In this document: piece by piece, positions 10,621 through 23,342 of the stretch | Layout: the number at the start of each line of letters is the position of its first letter | Numbering within the stretch: position 1 is the stretch's first letter | Origin: Larix kaempferi | Lineage: Eukaryota; Streptophyta; Pinopsida; Pinales; Pinaceae | Length of the DNA stretch: 64,000 bases | Direction of reading: 5' to 3' | Assembly: GCA_027924585.1 (NCBI GenBank) | Contig: BSBM01000151.1 | Location: 12,236,001 to 12,300,000, forward strand | Position numbers and translations under genes: made by a program | The notes under the pieces: generated by a model | Databases searched by the model: none | Seen by the model: only the letters and a program-made list of their open reading frames with translations | Told to the model about the DNA's origin: nothing

Positions 10621-12682
10621 CCCCAAATCCCAGCCTTAGGATAAGATGACCAACCTTCCTCTTGGAAGTGATTCTCCTTGTCAACTAGGTTAGGGCTTCT
10701 TGGAACAACCTCTAGGGTTGGTTTCAAGAGCCTAAACTAGGGCAAAGTTGGAGCTCCAAGGCCAAACTTTGTAAAAACCTCCTCTTGGGAGCGTTTTTAC
10801 TTTGCAATGAGGATAGAAAGGCAAGAAAAAACCCTATTCAAAGAGAATGTAGTCCTAGGGCTACCATTCAATCATTCAAGATGCACAATTTACCTACCAT
10901 TCATCAAGCAAACCTTTAAAATGTAAAGACTTATTTGAGCATGAGTTATTCCAACCATTCTAGCATCCACAAAGCATTAGCAAGACAAAGAAAGCATCCA
11001 ACTTCATCCTAGAGCAAGAAACATCATCCCTCCAAGAGGTGCGCATCACTTCATAAGGTCCTTCTAAGGTAAAATAGTAGCATAATGAATTTTATCCCAT
11101 AAGTTGTGATTTGAAAATGAAGTGAGGAGACTTTATTTATATGTTCTCACACTCACTTTTACAAAATAACAAGGCCTACATGCCTTAAAATGTCAATTTA
11201 AAATTATAACATGTCAACTTAAAATTATATCATAAATTAATATAAAATAATCAAATATGTGGGTAACTTGGGGGATTTTGCCCAGAGTTCACCCAAAAAT
11301 TACTAAAATGGCTAAAATTGAGCAAATCACTCCAAATTGAAGGCTAGAGTGGGCGGGGGGGGCATCATACCCCATGTAACCCCAACAGTGTTGATAATCC
11401 CTCGACACCCCCCAGAACAAGCAGTACAACCTGGTGAGGATGATGATAACATCCTTGGAAGAGGCCCAAGGAGAGAGGGAGCTATGCTGCAAAGGGACCA
11501 AGAGGTTGTCTAAGGTGACTTGGAAGAGAGGCAAGAGCCTCACAGCAAACGGAACTGTCACCGGAGTAGTGGAACAAGTGAGGGGTCATGTAACCTAGTA
11601 ACCCACCCCTGGGAGCCCCGGACACCAACCTCAGGGCTACAAGCCTTATAACGAGGTAGTCAACAATGCCACTAAGCCATAGTACTCCTAGTGAAGGACC
11701 AAAAGGTCTACCCATAACCTCCACTCAGAAAATCCTGGATAACAGCCCTCCTGGTCTAAAAAAAATGACCCTCTCTCCCTATGGGGCACTTCTGAAGGTG
11801 CACTGGTACTGGTATCATGTAACACTGGCTCTGACTACGGGATGAGTGCTCTTCCCAGGAGTGCTCGAGAACCTGTGAATCTTCTAGGTACCTATAGACC
11901 TACACACACTTCAAACATACAAGGGCATCAAAGCATCATGAGGCAGACACTTTCGTCCTGCCTTGCTCAGTGTAATGATATGAAATGCAAATAACTAAAA
12001 ATGAGAGAATGACAAATGCAATGCATGGGTAACAATATATGCCTAACTGGGTAGGTCATTCATACCTGATTTTTTACCTTTGTGTTTAGAGAGAATCCAT
12101 GATAAGATCTCATTGATGACAGACCAAGTACATACCGAGGTCCCCCTCATGATAAGAGATGAAGGTTGGGTGACTGTTGGGACCTGGAAGCTTTGATATT
12201 GTCGCCACGGAGAAGGATTGCTTTGACAAGCTTCATTTATCCACACTTCTACTGGACTTATATATGTACCATCCCCATCATACATCCGCATTGAGAAAAA
12301 AATTTGGCCCGAAACTGGTCAGCTAATTTTGAACTTGGGAGGCCATTATTAAAGGTGGACAGTGCAAATCTTCATATGTCAGATGCAACGTATCCCAGCA
12401 CCTACTTAAACATGTCTTTGGATACACAAGTATATTGTTCATCTTTGCAACAATCATGTTAGCATCCCAAATCATTTTTGAAATTTTGAAATTTTCAGCC
12501 ACAAGATTCATTCCATCACATTTCAAATGAAAAGATAGACAATAGATACCCAGGAGATGTGAGATGAATATCAAACCTGTACTCATACCTGTATTGGTTT
12601 TCTTGAAATACATCGTTGAAAACTTACAGATACTGGACAAAAAGGGCTAAACACTTCTTGTAGAATGTTGTTGGTTAGGGCA
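10621..12682. other. non-coding stretch, no gene recognised
   Basis: No frame here has protein character on either strand. A G-run (GGGCGGGGGGGG, about 11350) and a C-rich stretch (11400) break an otherwise AT-rich background. The sequence is probably old transposon DNA, but I see no termini. Confidence 0.4.
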
Positions 12683-13279
12683 TGTTATCCATTAAATTGC
12701 ACTTAGTGGATTCCGAGTGAACCGTTGAAGACTTGAACAATCAAATTGTTCATCATCAGTGTTCCGAGATCCATCGGGCCAAAAAAAATTTGGCCCTTTG
12801 TAAATTTTGCATGTCTAGACCACTGCGGGGGAATTGTAATAAGTTGGTCTAGCATGAGTACTTTTGTAAAGAGGCTTGGTCTACCTTAGGTTTGTCATCA
12901 AGGGGATACTCTAGAGTGTTTTTTCCTTAGGAATTAAGCGCTACTCTTCAGTGGTGTATAATTCCTAAGTTTTTCCCTCATACCTCCAAAGCTGGAGTAT
13001 TTTCCATGGTGGTTGAACCTAGGGAGATTATTAAAGCCTATGTATATGTATTTTTTAAACATGCTAGCCATTAGTACTGAGTCATATGGACATGGCACTA
13101 GGTCCCCTAGGATTTTTTAGTCATTCTGAGAAAAATAATTTTTCTCATTTTATGAGATTTTTTAATATTTTAATTTTAAAAAATCAAAAAGTGATAAAAG
13201 TGTGGTTAGAAGGTGAAATTTGGCATGGGGGTGCTCGTTTTCTAACCCAGAGCACCCATAAAACCCCTAAACCCACTTT

Positions 13280-16024
13280 TCCTCGACACTCCCCTCTTCC
13301 ATCTGACCTCGATCCTATATCCATGTTTTCCCACACTACCAATCTTTATGATATTCCCAGACAAGCCCAAATTCAGGTTACCTCTCCACCCCCCTCATGT
13401 TGCTTATTCTCAACCAGGGATATTAGAGAGGCCATTGGGTGATGAACAGCAGCAAACCAGCAGATGAGGAAGGATACCAAGCAGAGTTCTTTAAGCACGG
13501 TTTTCGTGCTTTGGTTGGATACTTGGTTGATCTTTTTAACCATGTAGTCCGTGAGGGTTTCCCACCGACATGGTCACATCACATCATCCATCCGATTCAT
13601 AAATCAGGTCCCAGTTCAGATCCCAATAACTACAGAACGATCATGGTGGGCCACACATTCTCGAAGTTGTATGCTACCGTTCTCCATAGGAAGCTCTCCA
13701 GTGACCTTGAGCAAAGACACCTCAGGGCTAGGGTGCAGGCTGGTTTCTGACCGACTCACCAGACCATTGACCACATCTTCACTCTGCGCGCCGTGATTGA
13801 GGAAGCCCGACACCACTCTTCGAAAGTCTACTGTTGCTTTGTAGATTTTCGGAAAGCTTTTGACTCTATTTCTAGGGAAGCCCTATTCCAAAGACTCAAA
13901 GATATTGGCATCTCTGCGACCCTATTGACAGCGATTATGCGCCTATATGAGTCTGTTCTAGGTCGTCTTCGCACAGCCCATGGGATGTCTGATTTCATTC
14001 GGAGTACTATTGAGGTCAAACAGGGACGTCCACTATCTCCCACCCTGTTTGGGATTTACATTGACGAGTTGGAGGCATTTCTACACGAGCATATCCAGGA
14101 CACGGATTGTTGTCTTCTTCACCAAGTTTTGATATCTATTCTACTCTTTGCTGACGATGTGGTCCTCCTCTCCTCATTCCCAGAAGCATTACAGAGGCAA
14201 CTGGATGCCTTAGCTCTGTTTTGCGATCTCCGACAATTGACAGCCAACCTGGGTAAAACCAAGGTTATGATCTTCAATGGAGTGAAGAAAACTTCGGACC
14301 TTCACTTCCTATTCAGAGGAAAGGAGATTGAGATTACCAGCACCTATACTTACTTGGGGGTGCAATTCTCAGGCCCTCACTTCAGTTTGCGACCTGCTCT
14401 TCAGCCTCGGATCAACAAAGGTTATGGATCATTAGCCCTTCTCGAGAGACAGTGCTTTCAACATCACTTCCAAGACATCTCATCCAAGATGAGCCTCATG
14501 GACACCTTGATCCGTCCCACTGTTCTATATGGCTCCGAGATATGGGGGCCATCCTTACTTGAGTCAGACTGGGCCTCAGTTGAGAGAGTCGAGACCCTTC
14601 TTCTTCACCGCATTAGTAGATGTAAACATATAGTACCTCAGCACATCATCCTTGCCGAGTTCGGAGCTCAACCCTTCAAGCTTGAGACAGTTTTATGTTT
14701 GATCTCTTTCTTGCATCGTGTCCGGGGCTTTGCAGACTCGATGGAGGGCAGAGACCGGTACCCTTGCCTAGCATATTGCTCTTCCGAGGCTATTGCCCGT
14801 TCTACCCATTCGGGTCGGGCCTGATGTTGGTTTACAGGGGTTTCAGATCTCCTAGAAGCAGTGGGTATTCAGGTGGATCGTCTCCCCCCTTTCCGATATT
14901 CATTGGATGCTCCTGGTCACCTTTTACCCACTAGACAGAAACTGAACAAGATTATCCAGGAAGACATCTACAGGCAGTTCATCCAGGTCACCTGGGTCAA
15001 TCCTCCGGGAGGGTTACGCCCAAAGATGGCCTTTTACGCAGAGCACTTCCTGGAGCTGAGAGACGGGCTCATTGTCCGACCCCAGTATATGTTTCGTCAC
15101 TGGATGCATGCTCTTCGCATCCCTCTAGGCCAGTTCAGAGTCGGTTCTCATAGACTTCGGGTAGAGACGGACCACCAGAATGATAGACCATATAGAATCT
15201 GTCAAGTATGTCACCTACAGGAAGTGGAGACCGAGGCGCACTTCATTTTTAGATGCCCCAATTACTACGAGATCAAAGGACGGTTCCATTGTTTGTTTAG
15301 AGACTCTCAGACTCTCGCCGAGCTTTTCAGGTACCCCGATCAGAGATGTTTGGCTCTCTACATGCAGGAGGCTCTCAGATTTCAAGTGCATATTCTTCAG
15401 CCTTCCATCAGACCGGACCCCACGCAAAAGATCATGTCATTTTTTAGGGTATTACCTTCAGACAGGGGCACCAAGAGACCGACCGATATCAGTACATATC
15501 CAAGCTCTAGATCAATGAGGATCCGTGGGACCTCACCCCGACCCACGAGATCTCAGCAGCAGATTCATCGCAAACTCTATCCTAAGAGACAGACTAGGTC
15601 CTCCAGACCTCAGCAACGTACGAAACCCTCCAGGAAACGAGTTTGTGGGCAGTCCGCACTCTCTACTAGCCCTTCATCAGGACAACAGACTTTGTTGAGT
15701 TTTATTCAGTCCTCTTCTTTCAGCCTCGGATGTTAGGAGAGATGGGTCGGATCCTCAGACCTTTCCGCTCCTGGATCTTTTCCGCTAGGACATTTCCGCC
15801 CCATTGCGAGTTTTATGGGTTCGTGTCTGCAGTCAAAGCTATCTCATACTTCAGCCCTATTCACTTTTGTTCACTATTTTCTTTCTTTCTTCGTGCATTG
15901 TATCTTTTATAGGAGACCGTTTGGTTCTCTCGCTTTGTACGGACATCATTGTAATCAGCAGTCCCTTTGACCTACTTTGTGGTCATTAGCTGGACATTAA
16001 TATAATTATCTTATCTTATCTTAT
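13280..16024 (+). mobile_element. 5'-truncated RTE-like LINE inside the solo LTR
   Basis: The segment interrupts homology to the other solo LTR and carries a non-LTR reverse transcriptase. Its 3' end is a simple-repeat tail (TTATC repeated four times, 16004-16025) rather than poly(A), which favours an RTE-type over an L1-type element. The endonuclease region is missing, so the copy is 5'-truncated. The left boundary is approximate, because no clear target duplication was found. Confidence 0.75.
13290..15736 (+). pseudogene. non-LTR reverse transcriptase with C-terminal zinc motif
   Basis: The enzyme copies LINE RNA at a nicked target. Visible blocks are YQAEFFKHGF (13470), HPIHKSGPSSDPNNYRTI (13590), VDFRKAFDSISREALFQRL (13840-13900), EVKQGRPLSPTLFGIYIDEL (14010) and the catalytic LLFADDVVLLS (14142-14174), with both Asp residues kept. 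A 343-codon open frame spans 13793-14824. Downstream, after a frame change near 14820-14860, a Cys/His motif CQVCHLQEVETEAHFIFRC (about 15200) is typical of LINE C-termini. The RT N-terminus is broken by stops at 13440 and 13748. Clade assignment (RTE/RTEX-like rather than L1) is tentative. Confidence 0.88.
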
Positions 16025-16443
16025 CTCCAGAATATTAAAAGAGAATTATTGAATTAAAAAAATAAAGTTTGGAGAAAATTCATTTTCTCTAAAATTTAGG
16101 AAAAAGAGCCAAATAAAGGCCCAGTTGACATGGAAATCAACATCGGAGGAGATTCCAATCATCTCAGATCACTTTCAGTTCAGTATCGGAGCACTACAAG
16201 CTATCTTTACTTGGGATTTGTGCCCTCCTCTTAAACTTGGGTGACTTTCCTTGTTGGCCCATTGCTATTCATTGGGAGATGCTTCCAGGGTGAAGGATGG
16301 GTGCCTTTGCTGAGGTGGAGTCCACATCACTCCTTCACGCCAACCAAGGCTCAGTTAAGCCTTCAATCATTCCTCAGATCTCTCCATTGATTGGGATTTG
16401 CACCCTCCTAGCCCTAATTCGCCCTCTCTCCTCTCTGGAACTC

Positions 16444-16450
16444 TATAAAA
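16444..16450 (+). promoter_or_regulatory. TATA box of the second solo LTR
   Basis: CTCTATAAAAGCAAGGTCTTTGCTCC matches the corresponding promoter region of the first solo LTR at 3265. Confidence 0.55.
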
Positions 16451-17624
16451 GCAAGGTCTTTGCTCCATTATTCACATGGATGCATAGAACCTCTGCGAAT
16501 TTATATACTTGTTGCTATTTCGTAATATATTTGAAAGACTTTGGAGATCCACCATGTGCATCTTATGTTGGAGCTTTGCTCATGAGGTGATATTGTTGCT
16601 TTTCATTACTATTTCATGCTTTCATTATTGTAGATCTAGTTTATTGGATATGGAGGCAAACATTTATGGTTGATAAGTTGTTTGCTTGTGCTTAGATATT
16701 AAGAGATTCGAATGTAACCAAAAATATTCAGTTGTAGTCAAGTTCATTCAATTTCACTTTATTCTAACACACTAAGATCTCATATATTGTATTGCAAGTT
16801 TTGGTTTTGTTTAGCTGCAGATCTAAAGCTCAAGGGGATTTGGAATTCGGTTGTTCTTCCTCTTTTTGGGCAGCCTATTTTTATCTAACATAAGTTTGTT
16901 GCGGATATCTCTCAAAGACATTTGCAAGAGACAAAGGCATTGGGATTTAAAGCCTCATCCATCTTCCATTTCAACAAAACTCTCCCCTTTTGAATTTTTG
17001 TTCCATGCTTAGAAGATTAGATCTAGAGCTTTCAATTTATTATTCATTTTCAGATTGATATTTCTTAAGCATTTTTAGCAGATCTAGACATTCACATTTA
17101 TAAAAGCATACTCATTATTAGATCTAGATCTGATTTTTGTACTTACATTTTTGAAAATTCCAAAAAATTTCTAAATACAAAAAAAAAATCATTTTTTTTA
17201 TTTGTTTAAATTCATTTCCATCATATTCTAATTTAGTTTGTTTGCTGGTTTTTAGCAGGTCCAAGGATTTACAGAAGGAAATTCTGGCCATTTCTCGCTA
17301 GAAAGTGCAAAAAACGATCTCCCGTGGACCTCTTCTTGCTACCTTTCGTTTCTAAGCTATTGTAAGCCCTTAGATCCATAAAACATGGACTAAAGAGGCA
17401 TTCTTCTGTGAGCATTATTGTAAAATTTTAAACGAGAGCAGTGGGATACCCAGCACCCACACCCCATCCCCCCAGGGGGGATTTGTACTTGTGTAATTTT
17501 TTTGTGATTGATTTTTTCTAACAACACAACTATCACACACACACTATTTAACTGCAGGGTGTATACTTTAACAATCTTTTTCATAACTTTTTTGAAGTTC
17601 ATTTAAGTTTTTTGCAAGCGTAAA

Positions 17625-17870
17625 GTAGAAATAATACATACCTCGTTGCCACGAACTATGCTCTCTCCACCACATAAAGGCTTTGTCAATTAGTGGTAGA
17701 TGATCAGAAAGTGACACATAGGTTTTGTGCCTTTCTTTTTTTTCAGTCATTTTTTTGCAAAAGTTAACATAGAAATAAAACCTTTTTCGTCGCCACGAAG
17801 TATGCTTTCACCACCACCTAAAGGCATTGCCGATTAGTGGTGGTTGATCAGAAAGTGACGCATAAACTTG
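17625..17870. repeat. two tandem hairpin repeats in the second solo LTR
   Basis: Two copies (about 17630-17735 and 17770-17865) share CGTTGCCACGAACTATGCT / CGTCGCCACGAAGTATGCT and GATCAGAAAGTGAC. Each holds a palindrome; copy 2 reads ACCACCACC...GGTGGT (about 17808-17850). They occupy the same relative place as the hairpin repeats of the first LTR but are different in sequence. A weaker third unit may begin near 17965. Confidence 0.65.
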
Positions 17871-19649
17871 GTGAGCCATATATTTCCATTTTTTGCAATT
17901 TACTTTGTTAAGCTCTCATTTTTTCCACAATACAATTGTTCAAATAAACTGGAATTTACATTTAGTTAGAACCGAATTATGCTCTTTCCCCTTGCGGGCA
18001 CTTTGCTTGGGCCTATGGGAAACCAGAAATGGTGATAATTGCTTATTAATTTTTTCACATTTAATTAATACTCATCTAATAAAAGTAACTACCCGTACAC
18101 ATAAGTGAAAATATGGCACTTCGATTGGATTTTGTGTGGGTAAATTCTTCAGAGAACGCAGGACCAACTAGGAGGCGACCTCAAGGCACAGTTAGTTATA
18201 CCTTAGTTTGGTATAGTGTTGAACACCGCCTTAGAGACTCCATTCCAGCCCACATGTTCTCGTGAGGAGCCACGATTTCTAATTTCCAGACATTCCTCCC
18301 TGTATCTCAGGAGTTCCCCTTTTTTCCCTAACAAGATCAAATCTTAATAATTTAAAAGCAACCAAGAGGCATTTGCAAAACACTTTCCCTTTCATTCAGC
18401 ACTACTATATTGTTATATTGACTCCATAAGGCACTGGTCCATTACACATTTTCATTTGCTTAATACCATATCAAAGCATCTATTTGACAGTTATTTGAAT
18501 TTACGCTGGTGAAAGTAAATCTTTGATTTATTGCAAAGGTACATTGGATTACTTTTGAGCATCAACACCCTAATAAACTCCTAAAAACATAAACACCTTT
18601 TAACTATTTCACCGGAATTTCTAAAGACCTTAGAAACTTTCCTTAGGGACTACCCCCCTTGGCTTCATTGGGATTTTTGCCTAAACGGAGGAGTCTAGAT
18701 CAGGTGACAACCTTGACTCGAGACTTGCCTCCAAGGGTACACCGAGCAGTAGCATAGATTTTCTACTACGTTAACCAAGTGTGCTGATCCAGCAGCAACA
18801 GGGAACACCATGGACTGGAAGACAATGGAGAAACTCTACACATGGCCATCGACAACAGGGACCACATCTCGCACTACTCCATCATCAAGCAAAATAGCAA
18901 AAGTGTTGATCCATTCTTCATTGATAGTAGAGTAGACTTCTTCACCAAAACATGTGCTCGAAAGAGGATCCACCATGATGTTGCAAGGTCTTGAAGAATC
19001 GTACATTGCTGGACCAAGGAACTTCCAATAATCGTTGTCTTCTGTGAACCTGTTACCTTCTTCCAAGAGAGCCAAAATATCATAAGAAAGCGTAACCTGA
19101 GGACATGGAGAACTCACCATTTCTTTAGTTTCTTCAATTAAGGCTTCTTGGTCTTCCTTTCCTGGAAAGACTACACCAAGTATGACAAATTTACCAAATA
19201 AACAAAAAACCTACCTGGAAGCGTGACGAATGTGCTTCTGAGCTGGTAGTTGAGTTGGCAGAGTTCTTCATCCAGGTGGCTAGAGGATTACGGGGTTCAG
19301 GAATCTAACAATGAAATGGAATGGGCTTCTCTCCTTTATATTTTCTTTCAAACCCTAAAACCTTACGACTCGGTCAATGGGTAGCATGTTGTTGACCCTT
19401 TTCAAATAACCAAGTGTAAATAATGTTTTGCGTTTTGAAAGAAAAAATCGCTTTTATAACTCAAAACAGCCAGTCGACAACCAAGAGCCTTTGTATCGGC
19501 TTTTAATGGAGTTGTAACATGATCCCTTGCGATACGTTTTGGAGAAAAAGTTTGTTTTACGCCGATACATTCGGCAATCAAACCAATACTGACTCCAAGT
19601 ACCCGGTGACAAAACTAAAACCACACCGATGCGAAAGAAAAATCGGAGG

Positions 19650-20175
19650 CAAAACTCTTATTGGATCGACAGTTTCGGGCTAAATCGGATAAGGCTCCAA
19701 CGTGTTTCAGGCCTAAACCCAAAATAGCAGCGAAAAACCAGTTTCGTGAAAAAGACTAAGTCTAGCGACTAGCTTCAGACCAAAAACACAAGTTTGTGGG
19801 CTTAAAACCTTAAGTCAAAACTTTTAAGTTCAGATGAAAGCCTAAGTAGAACCAAACCAAAGATAAGTTTCGGATAAAGACATTCTGATTGTATCGGCAT
19901 CAAACATAAAACGCAGCCGACAGTTTCGGCGTAAAATTAGATTTGAACCCAACCGTGTCGACGCGAAACCAAAAGGTGACCCAACAATTTCGGCGTAAAA
20001 CTGGATATGGGTCCGATCGTTTCGGCGGAGAATCAAACGTAGATCCGATCGTATCGGCGCAAAACCCAAAAACGACCCGACCATGTCAGCACAAAATTGA
20101 AAATTGCTCCAACCGTTTCGGCGAAAGATAGGATTTTGTTCCAATGTTTCGCTGGAAATTTGGCAAGTCGCCGAA
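19650..20175. repeat. 32-bp minisatellite with TTTCGGCG core
   Basis: Successive units of exactly 32 bases begin TTTCGGCGTAAAA..., TGTCGACGCGAAA..., TTTCGGCGTAAAA..., TTTCGGCGGAGAA..., TATCGGCGCAAAA... and each ends CCGATCG-like. Phase is exact between about 19920 and 20150 and decays to the left. The minus-strand open frame here is a 32-codon-periodic by-product. Units are CpG-rich in a CpG-poor setting. Confidence 0.85.
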
Positions 20176-20600
20176 ACAGTCAAAAATCAGAAAAAAAATT
20201 AAGTGTTAAATCTTGTATGGGAAGTCAAGTTACAAGAAAAATTTGGTGTAAAAGACAAGAAAATGAATCTAAGAGTTGAGCTTCAAAAAAAGGAGGGGCA
20301 AAAATTTGGGGAAGGGTTGCAGCTGCAACACATAGTTATGACAGCTTTATGGCAGATTCCTTACACAGTTATGACAGATTCCTTCCATGGAAGAATGTGT
20401 AAAAACTATTCTAGGCATAGGTAGGGTGCATTGCTTGGGAGAGATTCCCTTGTATGTGGGGCACTTTCTTTGAGGTCTATTATTAGCAGTCAAGTTATGT
20501 AATCATTTTTCTCTCATGTCAAATTTTACCAGATAAGGGAGGGCGCATTAGTTAGGGCTTTATACATGTGAGGTATGTGAACGCATAGTGAGAATGTGAA

Positions 20601-20653
20601 GGCTTGAGAGAAGGCATTGTAGTCCCTTGAGAGAAGGCATTGTAGTCCCTCAT
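20601..20653 (+). repeat. perfect direct duplication of 23 bp
   Basis: TTGAGAGAAGGCATTGTAGT plus CCC occurs twice in immediate succession, beginning at about 20605 and 20628. Confidence 0.75.
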
Positions 20654-22370
20654 CTTCTTTCGTTGGTGTTTCTGTCTTTTTGTTTTAGTTGAAGGACAAA
20701 TTCTTTAGCACAACTCTGTGTATCATATGGATGTAAAATCACAACAATAAATCTACTTATTTAAGTGGTACACTTGCTATTCCATATATCTACTTAGAAA
20801 GATAACAAATTTTTTCTGCAAAAAATATCATATATTATAAAAGATAAACTATGGTAGAAGATGAGGGGTTATAAACTTATAAAGTGCTATACCTTCCCTC
20901 CTCATTTAAACAAAAGACTAAAGCATCCCCAATTGAACCCCTAGATCAGGATATCTAATATATTTTCACAGAAAATGGAGCTAATCCCATACCCAGGTTC
21001 CTAAATCATTCGTGAACTAATGAAAGTCTGCATTTACAAAAAACTGTTCTAATACCACCACAAGTCACTCTACATTTACTGCATAGAAGTTTAGAAAGTG
21101 AAAAATAGCAATACTAATCATCCAATAACTCATCTTTTTATTATCCATTGCTGATTCCATCAAATATTCATCAACAAATACCATACCCAACTGAATGACT
21201 GATATTTCTATTCAGAGTATTTGTAGAAAGACTGGAAATTAACACAATGCCTACTACATATCATCTTTTGTATAATAAAAGTAACTTCTCGAGAAGACAA
21301 CATTACGTAAAAGAAAATAAGAGAATTGAAACAAAGTTATAAGCTAAAGTTCATTTGTCTGTAGGTATACCCTCAAATTAATTACAGCCATTCGGTTTGC
21401 AGGCGTTGTGCTTTGATTTTCCATACTCCATGTCATCGCCTTTAAACGAGGTAAAGATACCTACACATAATGCTGCTATTATTAAGATATGTTACATCCA
21501 ATATTGATCTTTTTCAGTTGTGATTCACTGACTATGCCTCAATGTGACTGTGTGCATATTTACATGATGAAAGTAGAATAATATGTGCATCAAGTGCCTA
21601 CATTAAGTGATTACATAGTGTTGAAAAATACTACAAAATGAAAGGGACATGTCCAGAAATGTATGATAACCCCCATATGATGCAAACTAATTAATAATGG
21701 GGACCATCCATAAGATTAATATTTTAACTTAATAATAGTTGTCCACATAAATTTCTAAGGCATGAGCTAGTTACATTCAATTGAGCTGTGCCGCTGTACA
21801 AAACAATAACCTCAATCAACTTTAAAAGAATAAACATCATTCATCTTCAAAGAAATAAATCTCTGGCCCCATGTCTAATCTCCAAAGTTGATTTTATGTG
21901 TTATAACCTGGCTCTCTTCTGTACGCGATATGGGAGAATTTATGTTACAATTTATAGATTTGAAAACTTAATGTCGATTTCAAGCTGGGCTTCTTTTCAA
22001 GTCAATTCAAAAATAAAATAGGACATGGATAACTCATAAAAGTTGATACATCATTTTTCCAAAGCAGGCAAAATTTGCATGAAGCATCAATGCAGCACAG
22101 CCACCTTGAAATTCTGCTAGTGCAAGTGCACATGTCAAATGTTTACCTTCTAGTGGTAAACCTACAACGGAGAAGTAACAGCAAAACCTGACCGGTGCCC
22201 AATAAGGCATTCCACTGGCAGATATCTGGGTAGGCTTCCACTACTACCAAATGGTTTGTGGTCCAACAAGCTCCCTAATGGTTCCAACAAACCGAGCTGT
22301 AGTCAGCCAGCCAGAAGCGGTTTAACGTCATACCACAGGAGGGAACCTTTATATACATCTATGTAAAGTC
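20654..22370. other. AT-rich non-coding stretch
   Basis: No frame with protein character is seen on either strand; short open frames are compositional. Target or LTR boundaries could not be recognised. Confidence 0.45.
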
Positions 22371-22371
22371 A

Positions 22372-22625
22372 TAGGCAGGCCTATTAAGGCACTGCTAGAG
22401 CCCTAGCAGGTCACGGCAGGCCTATTAAGGCACACAGAACAGAAATTGGGTAGAGCCCTAGCAGGTCACAGCAGGCCTATTAAGGCACCCACAACCTACA
22501 GCAGGTCACGGCAGCCCTAAAAAGGGCTTGTACAGGTATTTGGCAGCCCTGGAAAAGGTGTGGACAGGTCACGGCAGCCCTGAAAAGAACTTGGACAGGT
22601 CATGACAGCCCAGCCAAAGGTTTAA
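22372..22625 (+). repeat. minisatellite with AGGCCTATTAAGGCA and GGTCACGGCAGCCCT units
   Basis: The left half repeats GCAGGCCTATTAAGGCAC with GAGCCCTAGCAGGTCAC; the right half repeats GGTCACGGCAGCCCTGAAAA with GGACA. About eight units of 30-60 bases grade from one type into the other. It lies just upstream of LTR-like sequence. Confidence 0.75.
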
Positions 22626-23342
22626 ACAGATCTCGGTCCTCTCAGTGATGTATACACCAGTGATTGTTTGGCATTCAAGGCTGTTTCAGGCATCTAGCAA
22701 CACCTACAGTCATTCAGTGACAGATTAGGGTCAGCAGACATTGTACAGGGTTCTTCTTGATCAGTGAAACAAATTTTGATTTGTTGAAAAGGCTTGTTCT
22801 TAGCCTGCTATTGTACAAACTCAGTCATCTCATTCAGGAGATAAATTATTATTAATTGCTTTGGGGTTTTTGTCCTTAAAAGGTTTCCCCGTGAAAAATA
22901 TTGTGTTCAATTTTTTGTGGATGTGTGTTTATTGCTAGCTATCTCTGCACTATTTTTATTTACAGTCTGTTACTGCTATCAAATTTCAAAATTTTAACAT
23001 GTTTTTGGGTTGTCTCTCAATAGAGGCTGTGAATCTCTTTGGCCCTAGATCTGCTTGTTGGTTTGAGTGGGTTTCAGTTTGTATGCACAGCTTGATCTGA
23101 GTTCTCAATTTGTTGATGCTGAGTCTTATTTTTGCTCAGATTCATTTGTTAAGACTTACCTTGGTTTAGATTGTTTTTTGCTAAGCCTTGTTTGTTGACA
23201 GGTCTGTTTGTTTATGATCACATGTGCTCAGATCTGGTGTGCTTAAAAGTTACTTGTGGTCACTTCTCTTGTACTAAGACTTTGTTGAAGTTCATAATTT
23301 ATTGTAACTTTATTTTGTGTTAAGTTCTGTACTCCAAGGGAG

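Larger units (their letters stand above)
12683..18800. mobile_element. second long solo LTR, split by a LINE
   Basis: The start TGTTATCCATTAAATTG and end AGCAGCAACA resemble the ends of the 2143-5837 LTR (TGTTACCAAC...GGCAACA). The flanks GGGCA (12678-12682) and GGGAA (18801-18805) differ by one base, consistent with an aged 5-bp duplication. Shared blocks include GAATTGTAATAAGTTGGTCT (about 12830), GGGGATACTCTAGAGTGTTTTTTCCTTA (about 12900), the TATA region at 16444, and the ACCCCCCTTGGCTTC block near the end. Subtracting the LINE leaves about 3.4 kb, close to the first copy. Confidence 0.75.

Noticed and set aside
18836-19120. Minus-strand open frame of 94 codons just right of the second solo LTR
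   Set aside because: Nothing recognisable in it, an overlapping second frame is equally open, and no splice or start context supports it. Kept out of the annotation, though a gene fragment cannot be excluded.
19842-20183. CRISPR-like appearance of regular 32-bp units, and a 113-codon open frame across them
   Set aside because: There are no constant repeats separated by unique spacers; the whole unit repeats with drift. The setting is a plant nuclear genome, and the frame is a periodic by-product.
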